Shown here: positions 1-11,250 of the stretch, one piece after another
Layout: each line of letters starts with the position of its first letter
How positions within the stretch are numbered: the stretch's first letter is position 1
Assembly: GCA_015039315.1 (NCBI GenBank)
Contig: WIDE01000121.1
Location: 32,067 to 96,066, forward strand
Reading direction: 5' to 3'
Origin: Clavulina sp. PMI_390
Lineage: Eukaryota > Basidiomycota > Agaricomycetes > Cantharellales > Hydnaceae
Length of the DNA stretch: 64,000 nucleotides
Position numbers and translations under genes: made by a program
Notes under the pieces: model-generated
Told to the model about the DNA's origin: nothing
The model's database searches: none
What the model saw: the letters and a program-made list of their open reading frames with translations, nothing else

Positions 1-805
1 TCTTCAGCAATGGCAGCAAGGAATGTTTCGTCCATTTTTGCTCTTCTGGCTGCCATACTATCGGCGGCATGACGTCCATTCTGAAGACACGCTTGGCACT
101 TTCTCCCTGCTGCATAGGCAGTGANNNNNNNNNNNNNNNNNNNNNNNNNNNNNNNNNNNNNNNNNNNNNNNNNNNNNNNNNNNNNNNNNNNNNNNNNNNN
201 NNNNNNNNNNNNNNNNNNNNNNNNNNNNNNNNNNNNNNNNNNNNNNNNNNNNNNNNNNNNNNNNNNNNNNNNNNNNNNNNNNNNNNNNNNNNNNNNNNNN
301 NNNNNNNNNNNNNNNNNNNNNNNNNNNNNNNNNNNNNNNNNNNNNNNNNNNNNNNNNNNNNNNNNNNNNNNNNNNNNNNNNNNNNNNNNNNNNNNNNNNN
401 NNNNNNNNNNNNNNNNNNNNNNNNNNNNNNNNNNNNNNNNNNNNNNNNNNNNNNNNNNNNNNNNNNNNNNNNNNNNNNNNNNNNNNNNNNNNNNNNNNNN
501 NNNNNNNNNNNNNNNNNNNNNNNNNNNNNNNNNNNNNNNNNNNNNNNNNNNNNNNNNNNNNNNNNNNNNNNNNNNNNNNNNNNNNNNNNNNNNNNNNNNN
601 NNNNNNNNNNNNNNNNNNNNNNNNNNNNNNNNNNNNNNNNNNNNNNNNNNNNNNNNNNNNNNNNNNNNNNNNNNNNNNNNNNNNNNNNNNNNNNNNNNNN
701 NNNNNNNNNNNNNNNNACGCGAAATTCAACGCCATCGCCGGAGCGGAGCAGCGTGTCTCCGTCAGGAAAAGATATGAAGCCGGACATATCGCCCTGAGAT
801 GACAT
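1..805 (-). CDS. BTB/POZ-domain protein, interrupted by assembly gap, 3' end off window
   Basis: The stretch 805 to 717 encodes a start Met followed by a BTB N-terminus of the type FPDGDTLLRSGDGVEFRV, the same signature as the other BTB genes here. After 592 N, the stretch 124 to 1 stays open in one frame and carries the family's C-terminal CxxC motif (KCQACLQNG) followed by a helical tail (MDETFLAAIAEE), running off the window. With paralogues of about 275 residues, the predicted end lies about 25 bases beyond position 1, so the gap size looks right. BTB proteins often act as cullin-3 substrate adaptors; the role here is inferred. Confidence 0.75.
   Translation of the reverse strand, partial: MSSQGDMSGFISFPDGDTLLRSGDGVEFRXXXXXXXXXXXXXXXXXXXXXXXXXXXXXXXXXXXXXXXXXXXXXXXXXXXXXXXXXXXXXXXXXXXXXXXXXXXXXXXXXXXXXXXXXXXXXXXXXXXXXXXXXXXXXXXXXXXXXXXXXXXXXXXXXXXXXXXXXXXXXXXXXXXXXXXXXXXXXXXXXXXXXXXXXXXXXXXXXXXXXXXXXXXXXXXXXXXXXXSLPMQQGESAKRVFRMDVMPPIVWQPEEQKWTKHSLLPLLK
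125..716. other. Assembly gap (592 N)
   Basis: A run of N lies inside a BTB gene. Both flanks read as the same gene in the same orientation, so the scaffold join is probably correct. Confidence 0.99.
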
Positions 806-2071
806 TTTCGTTCACGAAAGGGAGTGTCGGAGGTTGGCGCAACAAGTTAAGCCTGGGTCTTAAAACGCAAAACGTCCACATTAATCGACAGAGGAGACTG
901 GGGGTAGGGAGCGCATTTCCGTACTTTGTGTGGGGTATGAATAGTCGCGACGCGATGAGAAACGAGACGCCACAAGGCACCGTTGATACAACCCAGGTAA
1001 ACTACTGACCTGGCTAGTTGTTGTCTAGTTGCCTAGGCCGAGGATGGTTCTGAAAAGGAGGACGCGCAAACGGTGCCTGGAAGCGGTTCGTGAGCGTTAC
1101 TGAATTGATTAACAATTTGTCATTATGCTGGTAGGTGACGATCCACTTTTACATGGCTGGATGCGAGGTAGAGAATAGTTTGTATAGGCGAAACAAGCTC
1201 GAGATAAAAATGGGGAGCCCTTTCTGCCATATTGCGTGTTGGTTCCAAAGAGAAACTAGCTAGTCAGTCAAGACTTGGATATTGTTTGGGCCGAGGGCCG
1301 CGTGTTTGGTTTTCCCTTCCCCACACATATTTGTTTACTGGTCACACCTCTTGCCAAGAGACTCAACGCAAAATGAAGCACCCATCCCGCAGACCCCGAA
1401 TTCCTGCTCACAGCCATGATGTTGCCGTTTATATTCGCCGAATATCCTCACAATGCTCTGGTAACCACCGCATCCAACGCTGGAGCAATGTCGGTCTATT
1501 CTGAAGCGTTTGATTCCTTATATGGAGTGTTTTCTCCTCTCTTTAGAAGCATACTCCAAACCAGGACAAATGAAGCATCCATGCGCTATTACGACCTATG
1601 GTAATGCTGGTTGCATATGAGTCGATGCTCTCGCTAAACATCTCCACGGAACTCTCACAGTAATGCACTCACTCCCCTTGGCGTTCTCACCACATGCAAA
1701 TCCTTGGCAGTACCGCAGCATCATATTCCCCGTGATTCACCAAACAGCCTAGCGCGAGCCATTACCGATCTTGTTCGCTACAGTGTCGTTTCTATGAACT
1801 ACATGAAGCGTTGCTGGGGCGGGCTCAACCATCCACCTCGTGCAATGCGTTGGTCAACTCAGCCATCCTGAACCCTCAATCTTGGCAGCGCTAATAGAAT
1901 AAATCCACCCCAAGGTCACAGAACGCCGATCACCGACGATTCACCGTCACTGGGAGTGCCCCGGGTGTGGTCGCCGGTCTTCTATGAGAGACTTGAGATG
2001 GTATAAGTACACACTCTCTGATGTTCACATCCTGGTGGTTTCTTCAACCCGTACCTATCTTGTACGGCAAC
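806..2071. other. Intergenic region between divergent BTB and GH3 genes
   Basis: No convincing coding sequence was seen. A TATA-like TATAAG at 2002-2007 lies about 65 nt before the GH3 start codon. The region should contain promoters for both flanking genes. Confidence 0.6.
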
Positions 2072-5000
2072 ATGAGAACCTCCTCGATTCTTCTGCTGGC
2101 ATCATGCTGGATCGCCGATTGGTCAACTGTCAATGCTATCACCTCGACGGGCACTTCATTGTCTGTTGGTGATCCAGCTTCGACTACACAAACTGGAACT
2201 GTCCCAGGCTCCTCATCTGCTCCATTGGGAACTGAAACCACCTCGGCTTCCACCACCGTTGCCACTTCTGTATCCACTACGACCGAGGCTTCCAACCCGC
2301 CAACTACTAGCAGCTCTGCGCCAGAGACAGGAACAGTAACGTCTTTTACCACCGTCATCATGAGCACAATTCCTTCGATTCCCACTGACGGTAAGTTCCA
2401 TTCTCTCTATTTCTCCGAAATTCGATCGCTTCGCCATTCTGCGCGCTAATGAGTCTTCGTTTTTGAATGTGCCTGGGGGATCTACGCTCATGCTTCTTCG
2501 CCGCCATTTATCGCTTGTGGGGAAATATTACTCATCGCCAAGGCCCCATGCCATCGGCACCGTACACACCTCCGCTGCCTGGAAACAGGAATTCAACCCG
2601 CAGCCCGCTTGTTCGCGGTGTTGGAGCATGGGAGGAGCCCGTAAAGAGGGCCAAGGCCATCGTGGCAAAAATGAGCTTAGAAGACAAAGTTAACCTCACT
2701 ACCGGGACTGGTGAGACTCCACTTTCTTTCGTTCCAATACGAACAACCTAAAACGATCTTCTACGTAGGTTGGCAACATGGGCCGTGTATGGCGAATACA
2801 TCAGTATGTAAAATAATCTTCAACTCTTGTTCATTGGATATCTACATTTTCTCCGGATCTTACAAACATCGCATGTTGCTGTAGCCTATTCCGTCAATCG
2901 GGTATACTGGATTGTGTCTCCAAGACGGCCCTCTTGGCGTTCGCCATGCGGATTTTGTGACTGGGTTCCCTGCCTCCGTTAATGTCGCCTCTACATGGGA
3001 CCGAAAACTCATGCGGGACAAAGGCCAGGCGGTAGCTTATCAGCATCGGACCAAGGGGAGCAATGTGCAACTGGTACGCGTAATATGATGTCGCTTCCGC
3101 GCATTGCAGTACTGAGTTCATCCTTGCCGAAAAGGGTCCAATGATGAATCTTGGGAGGGTCGCGCAAGGCGGACGAAACTGGGAGGGCTTGTAAGCGTGT
3201 GGCCTGAATTAGTGGGACTAACATGGCTTATCATTCTCTCCTTCAGCGGTGCGGATCCTTATCTCGCGGGAGAAGGTGCCTACGAGACAATTATGGGTAT
3301 CCAGTCTTTGGGAGTTCAAGCTTGCGCCAAACATTTTGTGGGAAACGAGCAAGAGCATAACAGAACCACTTCGTCGTCAAACATTGATGACAAAACCGTG
3401 AGCATTATAACTATCGCCCGGAGCGATCGTGTTATTCACTTTTAGTTGACTATCGTAGATGCACGAGGTCTATGCTGCCCCATTCCTTCGAAGCATCCAA
3501 GCAAATGTCGTTTCAGTGATGTGCTCGTACAGTCAGTCAGGTCGATTTCCTTTCCTTTATCTCAGGAACTTACATTATCTCCAGATCTCCGTATGCCCTA
3601 GCCTCAGAGCCTTGTCTCCGATATTCTCTGATCCATTCCCGCACAGTGAACGGAACGTATGCCTGTGAAGACGATCGCACCCTCAATCAAATCCTCAAGC
3701 ACGAGTTTGGGTTCCAAGGGTACGTTTTTTTGTAGCAATTCATTCGTTCAAGTCTCACATTATCTTCAGATATGTTATGAGCGATTGGCAAGCGACAATG
3801 TCAACCCTTAGCGCCGAAGCTGGCTTAGATGTATGCTATTCAAGAATGATTTCATCCTGAATGCTAGGCACACTAAACTTCTCTCATGTAGATGACCATG
3901 CCCGGCGATATTATCTATGGATCCAACACGACTTATTTTGGGCAGAATCTGACTGACTATGTCCATAACGGGACGATCGCCGAGGAACGAGTCACTGTAA
4001 GTCATTCGAGCCAATTCCTCTTGAGACATATCGGACCTGATGAGTCATACAGGACATGGCGACCCGTATCCTGGCAGCCTGGTTCCTGACCGGCCAAGAT
4101 AAAGACTATCCTGAAACCAACTTATACTCATGGAATCTGAATTCTCCACTGAATCAGCACGTACAGACTCAGACGAACTTCACAGAATCGTACGTTGCTG
4201 GTCCTTCCCAAGCTACTGCGCTTCCTCAAGTCAAAGGGCCCTCATCTCTCTAAATGTATAGGGTGGCATACGAGGTCGCAGTCGCTTCACATATTCTCCT
4301 CAAGAATGTCAATCATACACTCCCCTTGGTCTCCAAAACCAAAAAGGCGCCAAGGGAGATAGCGCTCATCGGAAGTGATGCCGGCCCTCCAAAAGGCGGT
4401 CCAAACGAGATCGCAAACCGGGGAGGCTATACAGGCACCTTGGCCATGGGTTGGGGTAGCGGGTGAGCTTCATTTCCTTACCTCCGTAGCTTGTGGGTTT
4501 CCGCGTTGTCGAAGGCTGATCAATGTGGATCGATCCTCCAGGGCATGTGATTTCTCAGATCTTATCTCACCACTGGAAGGTATTCAGCCATATGCAAGAG
4601 AGCACAAAACCGCATTGTATTGGACGTTGGATGATTATGATCTGAACACTGCCGGGCTGAATGCAATGTTCAAGGATGTTGCGATTGTGTTTATAACCTC
4701 TGACTCCGGGGAGGGTATGTGGACTACTCTCAAAGAGATTTTGGCCATATCTCTGGGACTCACTCAAGAAATCACTGATAGACTTCATTACAATTGATGG
4801 GAATGAGGGTGATCGAAAGAACCTCACGGCCTGGCATAACGGTACGAGTTTGATTTTGTCACGTCTTCGCACGATTAGCTAATTTTCTGCATCTATAGGC
4901 GATAACCTCGTGCAAACGGTAGCCGCGAACAACACCAACACCATTATTGTCGTTCACTCTCCTGGCCCTCTCATCCTTGATGCCTGGGTCGACCACCCTA

Positions 5001-6012
5001 ACATTACAGCCGTCATATGGGCAGGCTTGCCAGGAGTGTCAAGCGGTGATTACCTTCCTTCCGTTGCTTTACTTTGTTGGACAATTTCTCAAGAATGTTC
5101 TCTCGTCACGCCGGACTTGAGCTAGGTGTCGCACTGGCGGATATCTTATACGGACACTACAATCCTTCTGGGAAGCTTCCATTCACAATTGCCAGGAAAC
5201 CTGAGGATTATAATGCACCACTCATTTGGGATTCTGATCCACATAGTACGTCACTATTCAGCCCATTCACTGATGCTTGCTCACTCCTCGATTCAGCAAT
5301 CAAGCAAATCCCTTACAGCGAACGGTGAGCCCGAAGTTTTTGATCATCATGTGGGGTTCACTGAAGAACCTGGCTACTAGGGTGTTCATTGATTATCGGC
5401 ATTTTGACGAGGTGCGTTCTTCTATGCCTCTTCGGTTTATTCATATTTCCTCATATCTTCCCTGTTCTAAAAGGATGGCATTGAACCTCGCTACGAGTTC
5501 GGATTCGGCCTCTCTTATACCACCTTCAAGTATTCAGGGCTGAAAATCACCCCTCGAGTCCATGGGAATGAGGGAAAACTGGAGGCAGCATGGGAAAAGG
5601 GGAACGTCATCGACACGAGCGTCGGAGCATCTTTGGCTGAATGGTGAGTTTTGAGTATGGCTATGGATACCACCTCCCCTGAATCATATTTGTATCAACG
5701 AATAGGTTGCATGAATCCGCTTATCATGTTACCTACACAATCAAAAACACAGGATCTGTCGCGGGCCACGAAGTTTCTCAACTATACCTATCCCACCCCT
5801 CTGGCGCACTTGAGCCTCCTTCCATTCTTCGTGGCTTCCAGCGGACGTGGCTCGAACCAGGAGAAAGCGCCACTGTCTCACACAACCTGACGCGCTGGGA
5901 TTTGTCTGTATGGAACACCGTACAGCAAGGCTGGAGCAGGCCCAAAGGTACCATTGGGGTTCGAGTAGGAGCAAGCAGCAGAGACTTTAGGCTGAAAGGA
6001 AGCATTCAATAA
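2072..6012 (+). CDS. Secreted GH3 beta-glucosidase, multi-intron
   Basis: Likely hydrolyses beta-linked glucosyl units (cellobiose and similar) outside the cell. It starts with a signal peptide ([18 protein letters not shown]) and a Ser/Thr-rich linker to about residue 105. The GH3 catalytic part then shows [47 protein letters not shown] and CSYSQ. The nucleophile Asp lies in VMSDW (codon at 3783-3785) and the acid/base Glu in SDSGEG near 4700. [16 protein letters not shown] opens the second domain. A fibronectin III-like domain ([18 protein letters not shown]) closes the protein. I resolved exons 2072-2390, 2543-2710, 2769-2803, 2885-3073, 3135-3190, 3247-3397 and one from 3459; later junctions are clear in outline but not each fixed. 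No cellulose-binding module was seen. Confidence 0.9.
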
Positions 6013-6459
6013 TTGTACTAGTCAGATTGGCAACCCCTCGAGGAGCATTTCATTAGTGAACGAGGCAATTTTCCTTCACTTATCATTCTACTTGCCTGAG
6101 GTTTAGAACAACTTGACCTTCTACTGCTTTGAGCTCGCTCTCTTCTGCTTTCGTTGATTCCCAGATTCTCGGGACTTCTCGTAATGGCTCACGACTTGAT
6201 TTAACTGTATATGGATTTATGCAAGTAAACTACATGTACCCACAAAGGCGATCAATCTCGTATAGGGTAGAGTAGAGTGAATAGTAACTAGTTTGAGTTT
6301 TGTGAAGGCTGACAGGTAAGCGCTCGACAGCGATGCTTTCCCGTCGTGGAACTATCTAAAATAGAGTGATAGAGTTATTCATCATGAGGACGAGCACCCG
6401 GGAGAAGAGAGCGATACTTACCAAATACAATTTTTTATGCGCGCTCACATGCCTAGATC
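6013..6459. other. Convergent intergenic region
   Basis: This lies between the stops of the GH3 gene (plus) and a BTB gene (minus). It should hold both 3' UTRs; no further gene was seen. Confidence 0.5.
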
Positions 6460-7311
6460 TCAGACTTGCGCCACTGCTGTTTCTAGCATTTTTCGAAGCT
6501 CTGCACGCAACCCATTCCGTTGTTGGACGTTAGCTGGGCACTGAGCCGTGCAATCAGCACACTGGTTCGAGCGAGCAATAGATTCTAACACGTCCTCGGA
6601 CCACGAAGATTCATCGAATGGATTCGTTCTGAGAAGCTCATCGAACGCCTTGACCGATGGAAGATCCTTGTGTTGTTTGCATGCCCATTGAACCCCGTTT
6701 GACGCGGCGGTTCGCGCTCGGGAAACAACCTGGCGTTTTACCTGGAGAAGCTTCATCACAGAATGACCAGTGACGTGGTGTAGCTCAGCATAATCGCTCG
6801 CATCTTCCTCATTCTTCGCCAGGATGTATCGTTTGGCGCAGAGCCTTTTGCTCTCAGCAAGCTTGAATCGAGTAGATATCGCCCATCCTTTAATAGGAGT
6901 ACAGGAAGACGCGTAGTCCCCGATGAAACGATGTGCAGCATAACTGCTGACGCCAAGTTTATCGACCATCCGAAAGAAGGCTTCAGATTGCTGGGCAGTC
7001 AAGGGCGGAGGTGGATTTTCGATGGGATGGAGGAGTTTAATGAGAATATCGAGCATCTCGCCAGACTCTTCCATGATGAGAGCTCTTTCAACCGGCTCTG
7101 ATCCGGAGCTTGCGAGGTGGCTGAAAGGGTGAAAGGAAGTAGACGCTCGTTTAAGAACCGCATAATCAACTCGAAAAAAGTGGCCATCCGAAGATTTGAG
7201 AATGAAATTGCCGTTTGGGAATGTGATGTATGGGGAAGCGCTAGTGGAGGCTGCAGACGCAGAGGTCGGAGGGGAAGCACGATCGGGAGTTCCAGACTTG
7301 GGTTGGCTCAT
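6460..7311 (-). CDS. BTB/POZ-domain protein, diverged subtype
   Basis: Single-exon gene of 283 residues. The start MSQPKSGTP is preferred over an upstream in-frame Met because the preceding 65 codons look non-coding and a TATA box lies 63 nt upstream of this start. A low-complexity Ser/Ala/Thr leader precedes the BTB signature ITFPNGNFILKSSDGHFFRV. The C-terminal half has the family's WACKQH (CxxH) and QCADC (CxxC). It resembles the BTB gene at 55325-56260 more than its tandem neighbours: both lack the LRRCSTFFNDL stretch and share a LTAAQ/LTAQQ...DK motif. Probable role as a ubiquitin-ligase adaptor or transcription cofactor, by family only. Confidence 0.8.
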   Translation of the reverse strand: MSQPKSGTPDRASPPTSASAASTSASPYITFPNGNFILKSSDGHFFRVDYAVLKRASTSFHPFSHLASSGSEPVERALIMEESGEMLDILIKLLHPIENPPPPLTAQQSEAFFRMVDKLGVSSYAAHRFIGDYASSCTPIKGWAISTRFKLAESKRLCAKRYILAKNEEDASDYAELHHVTGHSVMKLLQVKRQVVSRARTAASNGVQWACKQHKDLPSVKAFDELLRTNPFDESSWSEDVLESIARSNQCADCTAQCPANVQQRNGLRAELRKMLETAVAQV

Positions 7312-7967
7312 AGCTGGTAGTTTATGTAGAGGGTGGGTGACTGGGTGTGGCCGGAAAACTGTGCTTGGCTGTGCTTTTATACTTTTATGAGAGCCTAGCC
7401 TGAGTGGGTCGCCACACGGAGACAATGGTGCGCCACAAAGCATTCGCGGAACCATGTTCAGCCGACCGAGTCTTCGACGGATCAGCCAACCAACCCTTCC
7501 AGCCACTGACTTGGGCCTGGGAAAAGCCAGTTAGCCGGATTATTGCATCCATAGAGCTCGTCCTTCCATAAGAGCGACTCTTACGTGCATCCGTTCACCA
7601 ACGCCTACGAATTGACCCCGCTCTTGGTTTCGATTTGCACATCGTTGCGCACTGTATTGACCCCATTATCGGCCGATTTTGCCTCGTCAAATTACTTCTC
7701 TCTCTCTCACAGGCCTCTATGAATGCGCCTTGAGCTATTAAACGATGAGGTATATCTAACTGGCGACTCTACCTCCTGAGGAGATTCGGCCGAAAACATC
7801 AACTTCTCCAGTCACCCGGGTATTCACACTTTGGAATTAGGCAACATTTTTGGGGAATGTAACGCTAAATTTATTGGTCACGAGAAGATAAAGCGAAGAA
7901 GCGAAGACAAAACTATTCATGAAGACAAAGAAATGGCTGACAGATGTTACAGTACCAGTAAATCTAC
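7312..7967. other. Intergenic, promoter of the 6460 gene and 3' flank of the 7968 gene
   Basis: Apart from the TATA box nothing specific was recognised. Confidence 0.4.
7374..7381 (-). promoter_or_regulatory. TATA box of the BTB gene starting at 7311
   Basis: TATAAAAG on the minus strand, 63 nt upstream of the chosen start codon. Confidence 0.5.
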
Positions 7968-8792
7968 CTACTCCTGCTTAGCAATGCCAGCCTCTTTCCT
8001 CGCAGCCTCATCCAGAATCTTGCTGACATCGGGCAGTGCGCTTTCCTGATATGAGACAAATCCACGAGTGCAATCTCCGCAGACTTCGGCGCGATGCATA
8101 CCAGCAAGGATAGTCGAAGTATACCGCTCCCCGTTCCAGGGATCTTTGTGCCAATCGTCGAGGTACTTCTTTGTATAAGTACTGAGCTCATGGTGCGCTC
8201 CGCACATCCAATTGGTCTGCCCGGCAATTGCTTGAGCAGACGTAGTTGCCTCTGCTACAGTACGCTGTAAGCGCGCTAAAGCTCGAGCGCTGATAGAATC
8301 AAGGTCCTCAATTTCCTCTGTTGATGAGAAGATACCGGGGCCACTCATAATGATACTTCGACATGCTTTCATCCGCGCCTCATCTCTGTTAAACCGAACA
8401 GCAAGGGCCCACGCGCGAAGGGCGTCAAGATCGGATAAGAACATATCAATGATATGACCGATGGTATGGTTGGACATTTGCAGTTTCTCCACTGCAATCA
8501 TGAAATCTATGCCTTCTTCTCGTGTCTTGAGCTCAGGAAGAGCAGCGAGGGAGTATACCGCACGGATTATAGCATTGAGGGTGATACTGGTCTCGTTCAT
8601 TCGGAGTTCTCGTGGAGCGTGTTGTGAGCTCGGTGTCGGCGCATCAGCAGCGCTGGGTAAAACTGAAAGGTCATTGAAGAACGTAGAGCAGCGCCGAAGC
8701 ACCACGAAATCGACTCGAAACTCAACGCCATCACTCGAGTGTAAGACAAGATCACCATCTGTAAAAGAGACGATTGATGATTCCGTGCTCAT
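7968..8792 (-). CDS. BTB/POZ-domain protein (tandem cluster copy)
   Basis: Intact single-exon gene of 274 residues starting MSTESSIVSF. BTB part (residues 8-110): FTDGDLVLHSSDGVEFRV, LRRCSTFFNDL and a helix LNAIIRAVYSL. A middle helical part follows (LDALRAWALAVRF). The C-terminal module has WMCGAHH and VCGDC. Its middle section is almost identical in DNA to the mosaic gene at 10606-11250, pointing to recent duplication or gene conversion. Function by family: possible cullin-3 adaptor; substrate unknown. Confidence 0.85.
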   Translation of the reverse strand: MSTESSIVSFTDGDLVLHSSDGVEFRVDFVVLRRCSTFFNDLSVLPSAADAPTPSSQHAPRELRMNETSITLNAIIRAVYSLAALPELKTREEGIDFMIAVEKLQMSNHTIGHIIDMFLSDLDALRAWALAVRFNRDEARMKACRSIIMSGPGIFSSTEEIEDLDSISARALARLQRTVAEATTSAQAIAGQTNWMCGAHHELSTYTKKYLDDWHKDPWNGERYTSTILAGMHRAEVCGDCTRGFVSYQESALPDVSKILDEAARKEAGIAKQE

Positions 8793-9379
8793 CTTGGCTG
8801 TCTATATAGGATATCTGCTATGTGAATCCAGTAAGCCCGAGTGCTGTGGAGGCGATAAATCACCTATTGAAAATGGTGGAAGCGACACGTCGATCGCTGG
8901 AACCTTATTTTGCAGCAAGTGGTTACTGATAGCGTAAGGTGTGAGGCTGTGTTGACGGAGAAGTCCTATGTAGACGCGCCCCACATTACATACATCGGAA
9001 TTTGCAAACCTCCACAGTCTATCATTTTCCATCATCTATCCTGACTCTAGATAGAACAACGCATCGCCATTCCGTATTGGAAAGAATCTAAGACCATCTC
9101 GTACATTAACCTCGAGTCAGGAAGTTGATTGGAATTATTCCTTGATTGAACTTCTATTTACTTCGATATTTAATCGCTTATGGACCAATTACTTAGTACC
9201 GCCTAAGCGACGCAATATAGGTAGCCATTGGGAAGTTTCAGACCATCTCCTTCTAATGCCAGTCGGCCCGCAGATCGCGGTTTAGTGATATTTCAATATT
9301 TATGAGGAGCAGAATCTCAAGGGTAAAAAACCCACGGAGAGTGACGGTGGACAGATGTTATGACAAAGCCCAGACTCAT
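8793..9379. other. Intergenic between tandem BTB genes
   Basis: AT-richer than the genes; no coding signal or repeat recognised. Confidence 0.4.
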
Positions 9380-10198
9380 CTAGATATGCGTGGCAGCCTC
9401 CGCTTCTTCCCTGACCGCGGAATCCAGAATCTTGTCAATTTTCGGCAATGCGGTTGTCTGGTATGAGACAAACGCGCGAATGCAATCGCTACAGACCCCA
9501 GCGCGATTCATGCCAGCAATAATATTTGAGGTAATCTGCTCCCCTTTCCAAGGATCTTTTCGCCACTCCTTGAGCTGTGTAATTGTGAAGTCACTGAATC
9601 CACCATGGATCCAGCTTCCGCAACTCCAGTCAGTTTTCCCAGCAATTTCCTGAGCCAATTTCGTCGCATTTGCTCCGATTTTTTCGAGGCGCGCAACAGC
9701 CCTGGCGCTGACAGTATCAAGCTCCTGGATCTCCTCCATTGATGAGAAAACATTGAGACCGCCTGTGATTACTTGCCGACATGCTCTCATTCTCGCCTCA
9801 GCTCTTCTAAACCGCACGGCAAGCGCCCATGCGCGAAGGGCATGAAGACCGGATAAAAATATGTCGATAACACGCTCAATGGTGTAGTTGGACATTTGCA
9901 ATTTGTCAATTGCAATCATGAAGTCCAAGCCTTCCTTGTGTGTTTTGAGCTCCGGGGGAGGGATCAAGGAGTAAGCGGCACGAAGTACCGCATTGAGGGT
10001 AGTACCACTCTCGCTCATGTCTAGCTTCAGTGGTGCTTGTGTAAGTGCGTTAGCAGTGCGAGGCAGGGCTGAGAGATCATTAAAGAACGTAGAGCAGCGC
10101 CGAAGTACCAGAGAGTCAACTCGGAACTCTACGTTATCACTTGAGCGCAGGATGAGATCGCCATCCGGAAAAGACACGTTTGATGTTTGGTTGTTCAT
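9380..10198 (-). CDS. BTB/POZ-domain protein (tandem cluster copy)
   Basis: Single-exon gene. The start MNNQTSNVSF aligns with the MSNQASSISF start of the 10606-11250 copy, so the ATG four codons upstream is probably not used. The protein is 272 residues: BTB (FPDGDLILRSSDNVEFRV, LRRCSTFFNDL), middle helices (LHALRAWALAVRF) and C-terminal WSCGSWIHGG followed by VCSDC. The first pair has spacing CxxxxH instead of CxxH, the only copy with this change. Function inferred from family only. Confidence 0.85.
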   Translation of the reverse strand: MNNQTSNVSFPDGDLILRSSDNVEFRVDSLVLRRCSTFFNDLSALPRTANALTQAPLKLDMSESGTTLNAVLRAAYSLIPPPELKTHKEGLDFMIAIDKLQMSNYTIERVIDIFLSGLHALRAWALAVRFRRAEARMRACRQVITGGLNVFSSMEEIQELDTVSARAVARLEKIGANATKLAQEIAGKTDWSCGSWIHGGFSDFTITQLKEWRKDPWKGEQITSNIIAGMNRAGVCSDCIRAFVSYQTTALPKIDKILDSAVREEAEAATHI

Positions 10199-10605
10199 CT
10201 TCTTGACCAAGTGTGACGTTTACACGGTAAATCCAGCAAGTTTCAGCACCAAAAAGGGACTCCACCTACCCAATGTGAGTTGCGGACACGGCACGTTGGT
10301 GGCGAGGTTTGCCCTCTTATCAGAGATGGAGCTTGGTACCCTTGAGGCAGTGTTGAGCAATGTGATCTCCACTTGACGCGCGCATCGGATTACATATATT
10401 TGAATTTGAAAACAATGTTCGTTCTCTGACGTCTTCATCTTTACAAAGCGCCGAAGATCATGGGACGGCATGTCTTGTTGAAATACGGGAGTATTCTGCT
10501 TGTGGACTCGGGCCGGAAAGTCAATTAGACCTAAGTCAAAGTAGAGGGCTGACCGCTCGGTGAGCAGAGATATATATGTGTCATGACGTGGATTATTCGT
10601 CCTGG
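10199..10605. other. Intergenic between tandem BTB genes
   Basis: No gene or repeat recognised; presumed promoter of the 9380 gene. Confidence 0.4.
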
Positions 10606-11250
10606 CTAGGGCAAGCTAGCACCTTCAGCTTCTTCCTGGACAGCATCATCCAGAATCTTGCCGATTTTCGGCAGCACTTCCTTTTGATATGAAATAAACC
10701 CACGATGACAAGCCTCGCACACTTGATTGCGGCGCATACCAGCAAGGACAGTTGAAGTATACTGTTTTCCTTTCCAAGGATCTTCCTGCCACTCTTCGAG
10801 CTGCATCTTTGTAAAATCCGAGATTCCCCCATGAGCCCAGCACAGCGGACCTTTGGAGACCCNNNNNNNNNNGCGAAGGGCGTCAAGATCGGATAAGAAC
10901 ATATCAATGATATGACCGATGGTATGGTTGGACATTTGCAGTTTCTCCACTGCAATCATGAAATCTACGCCTTCTTCTCGGGTCTTGAGCTTGGGAAGAG
11001 GAGTGACGGAGTACACGGCACGGATTATAGCATCAAGGGTGGCACTGGTCTCATTCATCCGAAGTTCTCGTGGAGCGTGGTGTGAGTTCTGTGTTGGCGC
11101 ATCAGCGGCGCTGGGTAAGGCTGAAAGGTCGTTGAAAAACGTAGAGCAGCGCCGAAGCACGACAGAATCGACCCGAAACTCAACGTTATCACTTGAGCGT
11201 AGGATGAGATCGCCATCTGGAAAAGAGATGCTTGATGCTTGGTTGCTCAT
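10606..11250 (-). CDS. BTB/POZ-domain protein, mosaic and broken by a 10-N gap
   Basis: Starts MSNQASSISF at 11250. The BTB part continues to SDLDALR, then ten N (10863-10872), then GPLCWAHGG, VCEAC and a stop at 10606. The roughly 60-70 residues that all paralogues have between these points are missing, so the 10 N hide about 200 bases, or the join is artificial. DNA on the 5' side of the gap matches the gene at 7968-8792 nearly exactly; DNA on the 3' side matches the gene at 11656-12507 nearly exactly; the first 20 codons resemble the gene at 9380. It could be a real mosaic from gene conversion or a collapsed tandem repeat. Confidence 0.6.
   Translation of the reverse strand: MSNQASSISFPDGDLILRSSDNVEFRVDSVVLRRCSTFFNDLSALPSAADAPTQNSHHAPRELRMNETSATLDAIIRAVYSVTPLPKLKTREEGVDFMIAVEKLQMSNHTIGHIIDMFLSDLDALRXXXXVSKGPLCWAHGGISDFTKMQLEEWQEDPWKGKQYTSTVLAGMRRNQVCEACHRGFISYQKEVLPKIGKILDDAVQEEAEGASLP
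10863..10872. other. Assembly gap (10 N)
   Basis: Placeholder gap inside a BTB gene, at the point where similarity switches between two paralogues. The true length is probably about 200 bases. Confidence 0.95.
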
